From an uncultured Eubacteriales bacterium (GTDB lineage: Bacteria > Bacillota > Clostridia > Oscillospirales > CAG-272), in assembly GCA_934503195.1 (NCBI GenBank), contig CAKSVM010000056.1:1-19502 (forward strand): 19,502 nt of DNA. The letters are read 5' to 3'. Made by a program: the position numbers and the translations under genes. The notes beneath the pieces were generated by a model. The model was not told the origin of the DNA. It did not search any database and was given only the letters and a program-made list of their open reading frames with translations. Below are positions 1 to 8,445 of this stretch, piece after piece; position 1 is the first letter of the stretch; each line of letters begins with the position of its first letter.

Positions 1-2
1 AG

Positions 3-74
3 ACCGCCAAACTGAATATGCTGTTCGCGCTGGCGAACTTGGTTCTGGCTGACAGGCTTTGCCCGGCAGTCTGA
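3..74 (+). CDS. Possible 3' end of a gene running in from the left edge
   Basis: An open frame enters from the left edge and stops with TGA at 72-74. It gives a 23-residue tail rich in Leu, Ala and Asn (TAKLNMLFALANLVLADRLC, then PAV). A hydrophobic, Asn-containing tail of this kind could be the end of a transposase, but this is only an impression. The fragment is too short for a family call, and the two other forward frames stop even sooner. It would run towards the leftward operon that ends at 173, so the two would be convergent. Confidence 0.2.
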   Translation, partial: TAKLNMLFALANLVLADRLCPAV

Positions 75-172
75 CCTCGTGCGCCCTGTGCGGACTGAAA
101 CGGGCAGAATCTATCATATTTGCCATCGTTTCGCATCACCGATTTGCTTTATTGTGGTTGTGCGGTGTTGCC

Positions 173-1905
173 CTAAAACATTTTACCCCAAAACTCCACG
201 CGTCCGTTCGTCGGAATATCGACGCGCGCAAGTCCTGAAAGACGCGTAATCCCCTCGCCGACCTTTTCGCCAACGCAGTCAAAAACCGCGTAATCGTAAA
301 CACCGCCGTTTTCGCATTCGATGAGAATATTCTTCTCGGGCGACGCGTTGAAGATGACGATCTTCTTCGTCGGATTTTCTATGTAAGCAATCTTTCCGGA
401 ATAGACCGCGCCGATCTGGGTATCATCCTTCTTCGACGAAACATAGCTGAAATCGGACGCGTAGTTTTTTTTATAGAACATCTCGCCGTCAAGCAGGACT
501 TCTCGGTTTGCCGTCCAGAATTCAAGATAGTTCCTCAGCATCATAAGATGCGCCTTTGGCATTCTGTCATGAAGCACCGAGATCTGCGGGACAGAGAAGA
601 GGATGTTCGTCAGCTGATACGCCGCCTCTTCGACAGGCTCATCGTAATTCCACATAACCATGTCGGAATGGACGGCGGTGTTTCCGCTCGTCATTCTGAG
701 CGAAAGCGTGTTCAGGCGGTTTGTGAAGCTGTCGTTCGGACAGTCGGATGAACGCAGCATATTTCCGAAGGTGGCATCAGCGGACCTATGTAGCTCTGTC
801 TGAACTCGATCAGAATCTCCGGGTTAACGCTCGTCAGCTCATGGACAACATCCTTCATGAGCCGATCGACCGCGTCGTAGACCGAGACGTAATCCATTCC
901 GTCCTTTACCTCCGCACTCTGACGGAAGGAATCTATGAAGTCGAGCTTGAAGCCGCCAAGTCCCCAGTCAATCAAAGCGTTACGATAAATATCGATGAGA
1001 TACTGTCTCACCTCGGGATATCTCGGGTCGAGCGGGAAAGCTTCGGTTCTGTCCGGAGTCAGGAGCTTGTCTTTGAATCTTTCATACGCTTTCGAATTTA
1101 TTCCGACATACGGAACCGAGTACCAGAGAATGAATTTCATTCCGAGAGCGTGGATGGCGTCGACGAAGGCCTTCATATCCGTGACCTTCGACGGATGAGG
1201 CTCCCAGTCGCCGCAATAAGCGTAGCCGATCCCGGTGTGCGCAGTCTGCCAGCCGTCGTCGACGATGACTGAGCCGCATCCGAGCTTTGAGAAGAATCCG
1301 CATTCCTCGATGATCTTCGATACATTCACCGATCTGTGGAAGCTGTACCACGCCGAATAGAGCGGGCGTCTCGCCGCATCGGGAACGTGAATCGGGGTAT
1401 AGCCGTCATAGGTCTCCCACCACTTCGTGACGTCCCCGACGCACTTGTAGAATGGGATTTTTCTCGTGTCGAGCCGCACGTCGCACTCGTAGTCGGTGAC
1501 AAGGCAGCCGACATTGATGAGGACGGTATTTATAAGCTCCGCGGTCTCCTCGACAACGCCCGAACGGATTCTGACGCTGTTCTTCGCGTCCGAGCAGGCG
1601 ATTGTCAGGCGGTTCGTGTCGTCGTAGCCGATATCCGAGAAGACCGGAGCCGAAGACATTGCGGACGATCCGACAAAGCCGCCCCAGTCGGCGGATGTTC
1701 CGCCTTGTGCAGCCTATCGGGCTGTAGCAGACGTTTATCCCGACGTCGGGTATCTTCCATTCGAGCGTCAGCGCGAGCTTTGACGGAGCATCGCTTTTCG
1801 CGGTGAGGTGAAGGATTCTGATATTTTCCGAAATTGTTTTCTCGGTGAACGAGGCTGTGAAGCCGTCGTTTGCATGAGTGTGTAAATAGCGTTATCGTGG
1901 TTCAT
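173..1905 (-). pseudogene. GH36-like alpha-galactosidase with three frame breaks
   Basis: This is the last gene of the leftward operon. Its ATG (1903-1905) overlaps the TGA of the gene before it (1902-1904), so translation is probably coupled. The frame changes near 1880-1890, near 1711-1715 and near 745-755, so the pieces read separately. Net restoration (one base added, one removed, one added) gives 577 codons. The long middle piece (1659-712) shows a GH36-type TIM barrel. It has a DDGWQ segment, then GGFKLDF with the presumed nucleophile Asp at 940-942. The last break falls between SYIGPLM and FGNMLRSSDCPND, which contains the presumed acid/base Asp. The piece after it (173-760) carries the end of the barrel and a C-terminal beta domain. 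No signal peptide is visible. It is related to, but distinct from, the 8446-10608 enzyme. Decay and sequencing indels are both possible. The family call is fairly safe; exact substrate is unknown. Confidence 0.75.
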
Positions 1906-2888
1906 TGTTCCTCTGTCAATCTGCTAAACACCTCATGTTCGGGTCTCAGCCTGCCGTCACGCGTTATGAACATCAGATTGCCTGCCGAACCAAGCGGTCC
2001 GTCAGCATCGTCGTGAAGGTCAGCGACATGGCTCCAGTTCAGCGCGTGAGCGATGAAACCGATCTCCGCCTTTTTGTGGGCACGCAGTGTTCTTTCGATT
2101 ATTTCCGCTCTCACGCTGTCATTACGTGATCCCCAGCAGGTTTCGGTCGTCAGGACAGGCTTGCCATACAATTCCGAGAGTCGGTTGTATTTGGCGAGAA
2201 GTTCGTCAAAGCCATCGTCTGTCAAAATCTCAACATCCCGATCAGAGAAGAAGTAATACGGGTGGACAAGTAAGACGTCGACAAAATCCGCGGTCTTTTC
2301 GAGAAAATCCGTATTCATTTTCTTCTGGTAGTGGCTGATTCCGCATGGTTGAGCGGCTCCGCTGTCGTGGCACATATCGCACATCTTTTTAAGCCATGCC
2401 GTCTCATACGGTTCGATGAACGCCTGATATTCGGAGTTTCCGGAAAATGAGTAAGGTTCGTTGCATATGTCCCATATAAGAATCCGGTCGTCGTCTTTGT
2501 GTGCGCGGACTATCTTATCAAAGTAGGAATCATACATATTTTCGGTTGCGCCCCAGACGCTTCCCGGTATCATCTGGGGATGATAGATTCCGCCGTTGTC
2601 CATAACCGCGTCATGCCAGCAGTTGAAAAGGCAGACAACAGCCCGGCAGCCATGTTTCTCGCAGATCGAAAGCGCGGTTTCGAAATTCCGTGCCTGTCTG
2701 ACCTCCTCATAACGGAACGCCTCGTATGAGAGCCATAGTCGGACGGTGTTCATCTTCGGAAAATATTTCTTCCCAAGACCGATTTCGCGGTCAAATGTCC
2801 CGCCGTCGAAGAATCGCCACGCTTCGTAGCTGTTATAGGCGTATGACGGCTGATAATCAAAGCCCACAACATTGCTGTAAATATTCAT
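1902..2888 (-). CDS. GH5-like (clan GH-A) glycoside hydrolase
   Basis: The 328-residue product looks like a single (beta/alpha)8 barrel of clan GH-A, with little outside the barrel. Two landmarks support this: WDICNEP with the likely acid/base Glu144, and VLTTETCWG with the likely nucleophile Glu249. HPYYF near 209-213 fits the conserved His/Tyr strand between them. There is no signal peptide, so it probably acts in the cytoplasm on imported oligosaccharides. AAGGAGA precedes the ATG, and the gene starts 15 bp after the preceding enzyme gene. Its stop overlaps the next start as ATGA. Beside alpha-galactosidases and an esterase, a beta-mannosidase or mannanase type activity is an attractive inference. 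Several GH5 and related families share these motifs, so the substrate cannot be read from sequence. Confidence 0.75.
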   Translation of the reverse strand: MNIYSNVVGFDYQPSYAYNSYEAWRFFDGGTFDREIGLGKKYFPKMNTVRLWLSYEAFRYEEVRQARNFETALSICEKHGCRAVVCLFNCWHDAVMDNGGIYHPQMIPGSVWGATENMYDSYFDKIVRAHKDDDRILIWDICNEPYSFSGNSEYQAFIEPYETAWLKKMCDMCHDSGAAQPCGISHYQKKMNTDFLEKTADFVDVLLVHPYYFFSDRDVEILTDDGFDELLAKYNRLSELYGKPVLTTETCWGSRNDSVRAEIIERTLRAHKKAEIGFIAHALNWSHVADLHDDADGPLGSAGNLMFITRDGRLRPEHEVFSRLTEEQ

Positions 2889-2903
2889 GAACCCGTCTCC
2901 TTG

Positions 2904-4517
2904 TCAGCTTCTCGGATCCGCCACGGCGTCGTATCCGTCATCGTCGTGCCATACAAAGCTCTCGCGCTTTCCATTTATCAACCAATCGTGCGGACAATTG
3001 TTGTCGAGCCAGTCGAGCGGTTTCATTTCGTCACGCTGAACCGAATTCAACCTGAACGCCTCGCGCATCGCCGCTTTCACCTCATCGTCGGCCGCCTTCG
3101 GTGAGCAGGAGATAAACAGCGGACTTCCGCTTCTCGCTACAAGATCCATCCAACGCTTGTTCAGCTCAAACGGAACTCTCTGCTTGTCGATGATTCCGAC
3201 GCAATCCGCGTCGTCCATATAGAATATACCGTTCTGGGCGAGTCTGAACGCGAGCGCGTTGACTCCCATTCTGCGCGTTCTGTCCCAGTAAAGCCCGCAG
3301 GTATCGTCGCCGATTCTCGAAAGCTCGAAAATTCCCGCCGAAAGGTGTGAGAAGGTGTTGCATCCGATAATAAGCGCGTCTCCCGCCGCCTCGCGTATCG
3401 CGCCGTAGAGATTTTTCACCGCCTCCGCGCTCGTGATTCCGCGGTCGGCAAAGGAAGTCTCGCGATCAGTCACCGAGAAGCCCATATCCTTGCCCCAGAG
3501 ACCGAACATATCAAACGCCGTGAAATCATGCTTTATCAGTCTGTATCCCCATCCGGCAATCCGGGAGACCTGCTCCTTCACGTATTCCAGAACCTCGGGG
3601 ATCGTCGGATCCAGATAGCCCTCGCGGCAGTCGGTCGCCGGAAGTCTCCACTCGTCCGGAACGACTCCGGCGTTTTCTTTGAGCGGGCGCATCCAAATTC
3701 CCGGAATGACTCCGCGCGATGATATGTCAGCCGCGAGCTTTGCCATGTCGCCGTAGTTATCACGTCCTCTCGCCCATCTCGCGCGTCCGGCGTCCATAAT
3801 CTCCCAGCCAGCATCAATCGTCATATACGGGCGGTTTTCAAGTCCAGTGGTAACTTCGGCGAGCAGATCGGCGTCGGCGAGAATTTCGCCGCGCGAGGAC
3901 TTTCCATAAGCGTAGTACCAGTTGTTGAATCCGTAGACCGGCTTTTCGGGAAGTCTTGACACACCGCACATCATCCGGCAGAACGCGCGAAGTCCGTCAA
4001 ACGCGTTGGTGTCGTGACACTCCGCGAAGATCATCTCGGCCGCCATCAGCTTTCTTCCTGAAAGTATAACCCCCTGTCCACACGAGCGCACGTCAAGATA
4101 GAGCGAAATATTCCCGGCGTCGGTTCCCCAGACGCACATCGCGCTCGGTCTCACCCTGACGCCGTACCCGGCAAAGGTACGCGAAACCCGATCATAGGCC
4201 GCGAAATACCACGGCATATGCCGCTCGGCGACCATTCCGCGCCACGAGAGCGTTCCGTATCCGCGCTCCCATTCGTCGCCAAGGAAGAGAGTCCCCTCCG
4301 GGAATTCCGCGGGGAAGGTCAGTCTGACCCACGAGACCGGAGTCTCGTCCGCCGTGAGGTATATTCTGACGGCGTCCCCGTTCTTTTCAAGAAACACCGA
4401 AACGCCTTCGACCGCGGTTCCGTCGGTCGGGACGCGCAGTCTTCTTTGATTTTCATTTTCGCCGACCGTCACAACGCATATCGGCCGGATTCCTGTTATG
4501 TCGAAAAAAGTGTTCAT
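2904..4517 (-). CDS. GH36-like glycosidase (alpha-galactosidase-related)
   Basis: A 537-residue enzyme with an N-terminal beta-sandwich region (about 1-190) and a TIM barrel (about 195-480). Barrel landmarks are FNNWYYAYG (197-205), MTIDAGWE (232-239) and LIKHDFTAFD (327-336), where Asp331 is the likely nucleophile. SRIGDDTCG (400-408) offers Asp404 or Asp405 as acid/base. These match the GH36/GH31-like clan D layout, although the sequence is far from the classical alpha-galactosidase at 8446-10608. I chose the ATG at 4515-4517 because GAGGTG lies just upstream. An in-frame ATG 14 codons earlier (4559) would overlap the preceding gene and lacks such a site. There is no signal peptide. It sits third in the leftward operon, 25 bp after the esterase gene. 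Galactosidase activity is likely but not certain, since the clan also has other alpha-glycosidases. Confidence 0.75.
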   Translation of the reverse strand: MNTFFDITGIRPICVVTVGENENQRRLRVPTDGTAVEGVSVFLEKNGDAVRIYLTADETPVSWVRLTFPAEFPEGTLFLGDEWERGYGTLSWRGMVAERHMPWYFAAYDRVSRTFAGYGVRVRPSAMCVWGTDAGNISLYLDVRSCGQGVILSGRKLMAAEMIFAECHDTNAFDGLRAFCRMMCGVSRLPEKPVYGFNNWYYAYGKSSRGEILADADLLAEVTTGLENRPYMTIDAGWEIMDAGRARWARGRDNYGDMAKLAADISSRGVIPGIWMRPLKENAGVVPDEWRLPATDCREGYLDPTIPEVLEYVKEQVSRIAGWGYRLIKHDFTAFDMFGLWGKDMGFSVTDRETSFADRGITSAEAVKNLYGAIREAAGDALIIGCNTFSHLSAGIFELSRIGDDTCGLYWDRTRRMGVNALAFRLAQNGIFYMDDADCVGIIDKQRVPFELNKRWMDLVARSGSPLFISCSPKAADDEVKAAMREAFRLNSVQRDEMKPLDWLDNNCPHDWLINGKRESFVWHDDDGYDAVADPRS

Positions 4518-4542
4518 TTGTTTCACCTCATAAGCCTGTGTC

Positions 4543-5763
4543 TTATCTGATAGCTTCAATGACGCCCGCCAGCGCGTCGCCCATCTGCTTGTATCCGGTT
4601 GGATTCGGGTGGATTCCGTCGGTGTTCACGAAGACCTGATGCTCGCTGTGGATATTGGCCTTTCGTGTCTCGTTCTTGTATCCGTAGACCGGATCGATCG
4701 TCATGTGAGTCGGGACAATGAAGATCCCCTCAGCCTCGCGCGAGCCGAATTCCTTTATAAACCGCTCCGCCGTGTGCGCGATGATATACCTGAACATCGC
4801 GGACGAGCCGAAGCATCCGCGGCTTAATCCCCACGCGTAGCCGCTTCCGCCCGGAATCGGCGTCATTATAAGAATCTTCACCGCCGGGCAGGCCTCGCGC
4901 ATCGATGCGATCATCGTCTTCAGATTTCCGACAAGCCGATCGAGTGCCGGCTCATAGTCCGAATAACTCTTTGACGCCAGATCGTTGCAGCCGAGCAGAA
5001 TCGAAACCGCGTCGGGCTTCGGGATTTTCCAGCGTTTCAGATATCCGCTGAGATCGAAGCGGAAGCGCGGGGCTTCGTCGATCACCTCGTCACCTCTCAT
5101 GAGCTTTCTATCCTTCAGATAAGCTCTTCCGTTAATCTCCTCGGGCGTGAAGCCGTCGAAAACGTATGTATCCGCGCTGTCCTCGGCTCCGGCATGGGAC
5201 ATGAAGCCAAGCTCGCCGTAATAATCGGCCGGGTCAAGACCTTCCGGGAAGAGGAAGGGCGACATTCCCCACCTGTCCCCGGTCTTCTCCATGAAGGTTG
5301 ACGATGACCATCCGCCGCGCCCCTCGTGCCTGACAATCCCGTTGAAGCTCCTTGTCCCGACGAAATCGAGATTTTTCAGCTTCATCGCGGCGTGCTCGAG
5401 ATAGATCTCCGACTGCGTCATGCTGTCGCCGATCGGGAGAAACGTGAAGCGAATTTCGTTCTGCCTTACGGCCGTGAGAAACACGGTCGTTTTCTTCTCG
5501 CACAGAAGTTCTCCGGTGAAATTATCGAAGACCCTCAGAGCGAGCGGGAACCCGCTCTCGTCCGGAAAGTCGTCTATCCGCCAGAAACGGCCGAGATTTC
5601 TTCCGTATTTGCAGTCCACCTGCACGTCATAATCCGGAAGATACGGGAAAATCACGTTTTCAAAGTAGATATTGTATTCCTCGCGGTTTGTCTTTATTGT
5701 CTGGTTTTTCCGGTCGCGCAGGATGTACACGCGGTCGGGAATGAGAATCATCGGGGTTCGCAT
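4543..5763 (-). CDS. GDSL/SGNH-family hydrolase (probable carbohydrate esterase)
   Basis: A 406-residue protein with an N-terminal domain of about 105 residues and a C-terminal SGNH hydrolase domain. The conserved blocks are clear: LPIGDSMTQ with nucleophile Ser114 (block I), GGWSSSTF at about 150-157 (block II), LLGCND at 256-261 with Asn260 (block III), and TDGIHPN with Asp382 and His385 (block V). Known members remove acetyl or other acyl groups from sugars and lipids. Beside three glycosidases and a sugar-binding protein, deacetylation of an imported oligosaccharide is the best inference. No signal peptide is present. GAAAGGAAA upstream of ATG 5763 is a good ribosome site. The gene lies 32 bp after the binding-protein gene and 25 bp before the next enzyme, in one operon. 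Confidence 0.85.
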   Translation of the reverse strand: MRTPMILIPDRVYILRDRKNQTIKTNREEYNIYFENVIFPYLPDYDVQVDCKYGRNLGRFWRIDDFPDESGFPLALRVFDNFTGELLCEKKTTVFLTAVRQNEIRFTFLPIGDSMTQSEIYLEHAAMKLKNLDFVGTRSFNGIVRHEGRGGWSSSTFMEKTGDRWGMSPFLFPEGLDPADYYGELGFMSHAGAEDSADTYVFDGFTPEEINGRAYLKDRKLMRGDEVIDEAPRFRFDLSGYLKRWKIPKPDAVSILLGCNDLASKSYSDYEPALDRLVGNLKTMIASMREACPAVKILIMTPIPGGSGYAWGLSRGCFGSSAMFRYIIAHTAERFIKEFGSREAEGIFIVPTHMTIDPVYGYKNETRKANIHSEHQVFVNTDGIHPNPTGYKQMGDALAGVIEAIR

Positions 5764-5795
5764 CGCTTTTCCTTTCAGAAGTTCCGTTTTCGCGG

Positions 5796-7292
5796 TTATT
5801 TGAGATTTGCTATCGTTTCGGTGAGGTTTTTAAGCTCGGTTCTGAGCTTTTCCGCTCGAGACTCAACATAGCTTGTGATATTCTCGCCGATGTTCCGGTT
5901 GTCCTCGTTGAACGCGAAATAGGTCGAGGTCGCCTCGGAGAGATTCTGCGAGAACACGCAGTCGAAGGCTATCGACGCGCTTGAGCGTATCAGATCGACC
6001 ATTTCCTTAGTATCCTCGTCGCGCGTGTACTTTTCCTTGAGCGCGATCTCATACCATGTCGGAACGACGTTTTCTTTGCCGTAGTAAGCCAGAGCCTCGC
6101 AGACCGCGCCTACCGTCCCGGCGTTTGAAGTCGTCTTCGGGATAAAGAACATCGACGTCGACGTTCCGATGCGCGTGCGGTAGCTTTCCTGATTCTCGTC
6201 GTATTTCGGCATCGGTACGATTCCGAAGTCGTCTGACATATCGCGGAAGGATTCGGTCGCGTACAGGAAATTCGTGTTGAAGAGCATACGTCCGGAGGTG
6301 AAGATATTGTTTATTGTCTCGTGGTTATTGAAGACATAGGTCGCCGGGTTCCCGACGAAAAAGGAATACATCTTCGCGTAGGCATCGGCGTACTTTTCGG
6401 TTACTCCCGTGAAGGTGATGTTTCCCTTGCCGTCATCCGAGAAGAGCGAGAGCCCGAAGCCCTCCTGAAGCGCGCGGTTCGGCGTCAGATGCGCGGCGTA
6501 TCCGAGAAGATCGTCCTCGGGCTTGATTTCGCCGTCGCCGTTCAGATCCTTAGCCACCGAAAGTGCCATCGCGGTCATATTGTCAAGCGTCCATTTTCCC
6601 TCGCGGACAAGCGCGTAGGGGTCGTCAAGCTTGTTTTCCTCAATGATCCTGCGGTTGAAGTACATACAAGCTTGGTCTTTGTAGAGTGAAAGCTGCGCGT
6701 CTCCGGTCACGGCGAATAGCTTTCCGCCGATTGTCGCCTGAGTGTCGAGTCCGCCGACCCACCATTCGTTCTCAATATTGATATTCGGAACGTCATGGAT
6801 ATTCATGTAGAGTCCGTCCTTGATCGTCGGCATGACACAGACCATGACGCCATTTACGATATCATACGCGCCGTCTCCGGCCATGACGCTTGTCGACACG
6901 AGATTGTTGAATGACTCCCTGTCCGCCCAGTGCCCGGGCTTCACGACGAAGTTCAGCTTCACGTTAAGAAGCTCCTCGACCGCGCGATTGCGCTCCTCGG
7001 CGGCATCGTTGACAACGTCGCCCGAAAGCTCCTCGTTTCCGAACTCATACTCGGCGTGAACCGTCGTTAGCATTGTTATCTCAATCGTCTCGGCGCACAC
7101 CGGAAGCGCGGCGATCGACGCGGGAAGTTTATTCTCCTCGGGCGCGGAATTTTCATCCGAAGTGACGGTTCCGTCCTTTGTGTCATCAGTCTGCGGATCA
7201 TTCCCGCAGGAAGCGGCCGACGCGAGCGATAAAATACACAGAAGCAGTGACACGGATCTTATGAGGTTCTTACGATTTTTCGTTTCTGACAT
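5796..7292 (-). CDS. Extracellular sugar-binding lipoprotein (ABC-type, family 1-like)
   Basis: A 498-residue solute-binding protein. It starts with a lipoprotein signal: basic residues 4-12, a hydrophobic stretch 13-27 and a lipobox-like AASC with Cys29 as the lipidation site, then an acidic, Ser/Asp-rich linker. The body resembles the large extracellular sugar-binding proteins of Clostridia, with NDAAEERNRAVEELLNVKL near 95-113 and GKWTLDNM near 232-239. Residues 249-260 (DLNGDGEIKPED) form an EF-hand-like calcium loop, a feature also known from bacterial sugar-binding proteins. It is the first gene of the leftward operon, with AAGGAGAG before the ATG and a promoter at 7437-7465. No permease or ATPase gene is nearby, so it probably works with transporter parts encoded elsewhere. 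A paralogue lies at 12485-13963. Confidence 0.88.
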   Translation of the reverse strand: MSETKNRKNLIRSVSLLLCILSLASAASCGNDPQTDDTKDGTVTSDENSAPEENKLPASIAALPVCAETIEITMLTTVHAEYEFGNEELSGDVVNDAAEERNRAVEELLNVKLNFVVKPGHWADRESFNNLVSTSVMAGDGAYDIVNGVMVCVMPTIKDGLYMNIHDVPNINIENEWWVGGLDTQATIGGKLFAVTGDAQLSLYKDQACMYFNRRIIEENKLDDPYALVREGKWTLDNMTAMALSVAKDLNGDGEIKPEDDLLGYAAHLTPNRALQEGFGLSLFSDDGKGNITFTGVTEKYADAYAKMYSFFVGNPATYVFNNHETINNIFTSGRMLFNTNFLYATESFRDMSDDFGIVPMPKYDENQESYRTRIGTSTSMFFIPKTTSNAGTVGAVCEALAYYGKENVVPTWYEIALKEKYTRDEDTKEMVDLIRSSASIAFDCVFSQNLSEATSTYFAFNEDNRNIGENITSYVESRAEKLRTELKNLTETIANLK

Positions 7293-7397
7293 GGTAACAC
7301 TCTCCTTGATAATTGCAAAATACGATTCGGCGAGTTCGGCTGTCCTGACGTCCGGGCAGACTGACCCTATCGAAATACAAAATTATTCCGAATTATA

Positions 7398-7426
7398 TTG
7401 ACAAATCCCGGGATATGTACTATAAT
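7398..7426 (+). promoter_or_regulatory. Consensus promoter of the AraC gene
   Basis: TTGACA (7398-7403), a 17-bp spacer and TATAAT (7421-7426) make a perfect sigma-A match pointing right, with a start near 7433. It faces and overlaps the leftward promoter, so one polymerase should block the other. The leader of about 90 nt contains the operator at 7472-7503. Confidence 0.8.
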
Positions 7427-7436
7427 ATCTGTGTAT

Positions 7437-7465
7437 ATTATACAACATCGCGAGGCATTTTGCAA
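7437..7465 (-). promoter_or_regulatory. Sigma-A-type promoter of the leftward glycan operon
   Basis: Read leftward, TTGCAA (7465-7460) and TATAAT (7442-7437) are separated by exactly 17 bp. The -35 box is imperfect and the -10 is perfect, as expected for an activator-dependent promoter. An operator ends 6 bp upstream of the -35. Transcription would start near 7430, leaving a leader of about 138 nt before ATG 7292. Confidence 0.75.
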
Positions 7466-7471
7466 TAGCAT

Positions 7472-7503
7472 AAACCGAGTATATACCGGACAAAACCGAC
7501 TTT
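7472..7503 (-). promoter_or_regulatory. Two-half-site operator of the leftward operon (AraC-type)
   Basis: Read on the minus strand, AAAGTCGGTTTTGTCCG (7503-7487) is followed by ACTCGGTTT (7480-7472). The AGTCGGTTT and ACTCGGTTT cores are spaced 21 bp apart, two helical turns, as for direct-repeat sites of AraC-family activators. The proximal half-site ends 6 bp before the -35 at 7465. The 17-bp distal sequence is identical to 8325-8341. Confidence 0.75.
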
Positions 7504-7523
7504 TCGGGAGGAAAGAGCCAAAA

Positions 7524-8315
7524 ATGAGCTATTATTCGTACAACATATTCGATTGCAGTGTACAGTACAACCGAGCCGACCGGGTCTGGTTCTGCCAGTA
7601 CAAGTACGGCAGGCAGCGGCTTTACTACATACTTGACGGCGAGGCGTGGTTTTTCAACAACGGCATAGAATATCCGGTGTCAGCCGGGGACATCTGCATC
7701 TTTCCGGTAAATCTCGAATTCATCATGAAGCAGTACAGCGAAAGAAAGGTGTGTCTCCTCTACTTTGACTTTGAGACCATACCGCCGATAATAAGCGACA
7801 GAATTTATACTATGCGAGCGGCAGATGATCCGGTGGCACTCCACATTCTCGGCTCTCTTGAGCGTGTTTTCGAAGAGATAAAGGAAGCGAATCCCTCACT
7901 CCCCAGAGTGTTTTATCCGCAGAACGGAACCGACAGCCGCAGCCGGATAATCTGTTTGCTGTTTGACGCCCTTCTCACGCGGCTTTCGGACAGATTCGGC
8001 ATAGAATATAAGCTTGATCCGGTGATACGCCAGTCGGTCGAATATATAAATGATAACTTCACGAATGATATCCACGTCTCGGATCTCTCAAAAATGGCGC
8101 ACCTCTGCCCCGATCATTACACAAGACTCTTCAAGGCGAATATGAACTCGACGCCGTATCAGTATCTGATGAGCCTTCGGCTGAATCGCGCTCTCGCCCT
8201 TAAGGATCAGGGAATCGGCGGCGAGGAATTACTTAAGCTCACCGGATTCCGGAATCTTGACTCACTTCAGAGGGCGGTCAGGCGCGGAAGATCCGAGCGT
8301 GATCCGGAGATCTGA
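7524..8315 (+). CDS. AraC-family transcriptional regulator, candidate locus activator
   Basis: A 263-residue regulator. Residues about 20-85 look like the cupin-type sensor domain of sugar-responsive AraC proteins (YYILDGEAWFF, then SAGDICIFP at 53-61). Residues about 165-253 are the DNA-binding domain. Its first helix-turn-helix is good (IHVSDLSKMAHLCPDHYTRL, 183-202), followed by NSTPYQYLMSLRLNRA. The second (ELLKLTGFRNLDSLQRAVRR, 235-254) is recognisable, but the end RGRSERDPEI does not match the usual G-x-S-P-x-x-Y/F-R ending. A shifted frame reads DPSVIRRSEAV, so a small indel near 8285 is possible. The start is ATG 7524, with GGGAGG at 7506-7511. An upstream extension would begin inside the promoter. 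It lies between the two operators it probably binds. The ligand is unknown. Confidence 0.85.
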   Translation: MSYYSYNIFDCSVQYNRADRVWFCQYKYGRQRLYYILDGEAWFFNNGIEYPVSAGDICIFPVNLEFIMKQYSERKVCLLYFDFETIPPIISDRIYTMRAADDPVALHILGSLERVFEEIKEANPSLPRVFYPQNGTDSRSRIICLLFDALLTRLSDRFGIEYKLDPVIRQSVEYINDNFTNDIHVSDLSKMAHLCPDHYTRLFKANMNSTPYQYLMSLRLNRALALKDQGIGGEELLKLTGFRNLDSLQRAVRRGRSERDPEI

Positions 8316-8324
8316 AGCCGTCTG

Positions 8325-8356
8325 AAAGTCGGTTTTGTCCGCCCGAAAGTCGGTTT
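8325..8356 (+). promoter_or_regulatory. Two-half-site operator of the alpha-galactosidase gene (AraC-type)
   Basis: GAAAGTCGGTTT occurs twice (8324-8335 and 8345-8356), 21 bp apart. The second copy ends 6 bp before the -35 at 8363. The distal part, AAAGTCGGTTTTGTCCG (8325-8341), is repeated in inverted orientation at 7487-7503. The matching geometry at both promoters argues for one shared activator. Confidence 0.8.
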
Positions 8357-8362
8357 GAGTTC

Positions 8363-8391
8363 TTGACAACGTGGTCGTGTTATCGTATAAT
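8363..8391 (+). promoter_or_regulatory. Consensus promoter of the alpha-galactosidase gene
   Basis: TTGACA (8363-8368), a 17-bp spacer and TATAAT (8386-8391) match the sigma-A consensus at every position. Transcription would start near 8398, giving a leader of about 50 nt. The adjacent operator implies control despite the strong core. Confidence 0.85.
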
Positions 8392-8445
8392 AATTTCACA
8401 GGCCTGTGGATTTCCGGTCTGATGACGAGACAAAGGAGACTTTGA

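Noticed and set aside
7398..7523. Upstream in-frame extension of the AraC protein starting at 7398
   Set aside because: It begins inside a perfect -35 box and runs through the -10 and the operator. ATG 7524 has a ribosome site.
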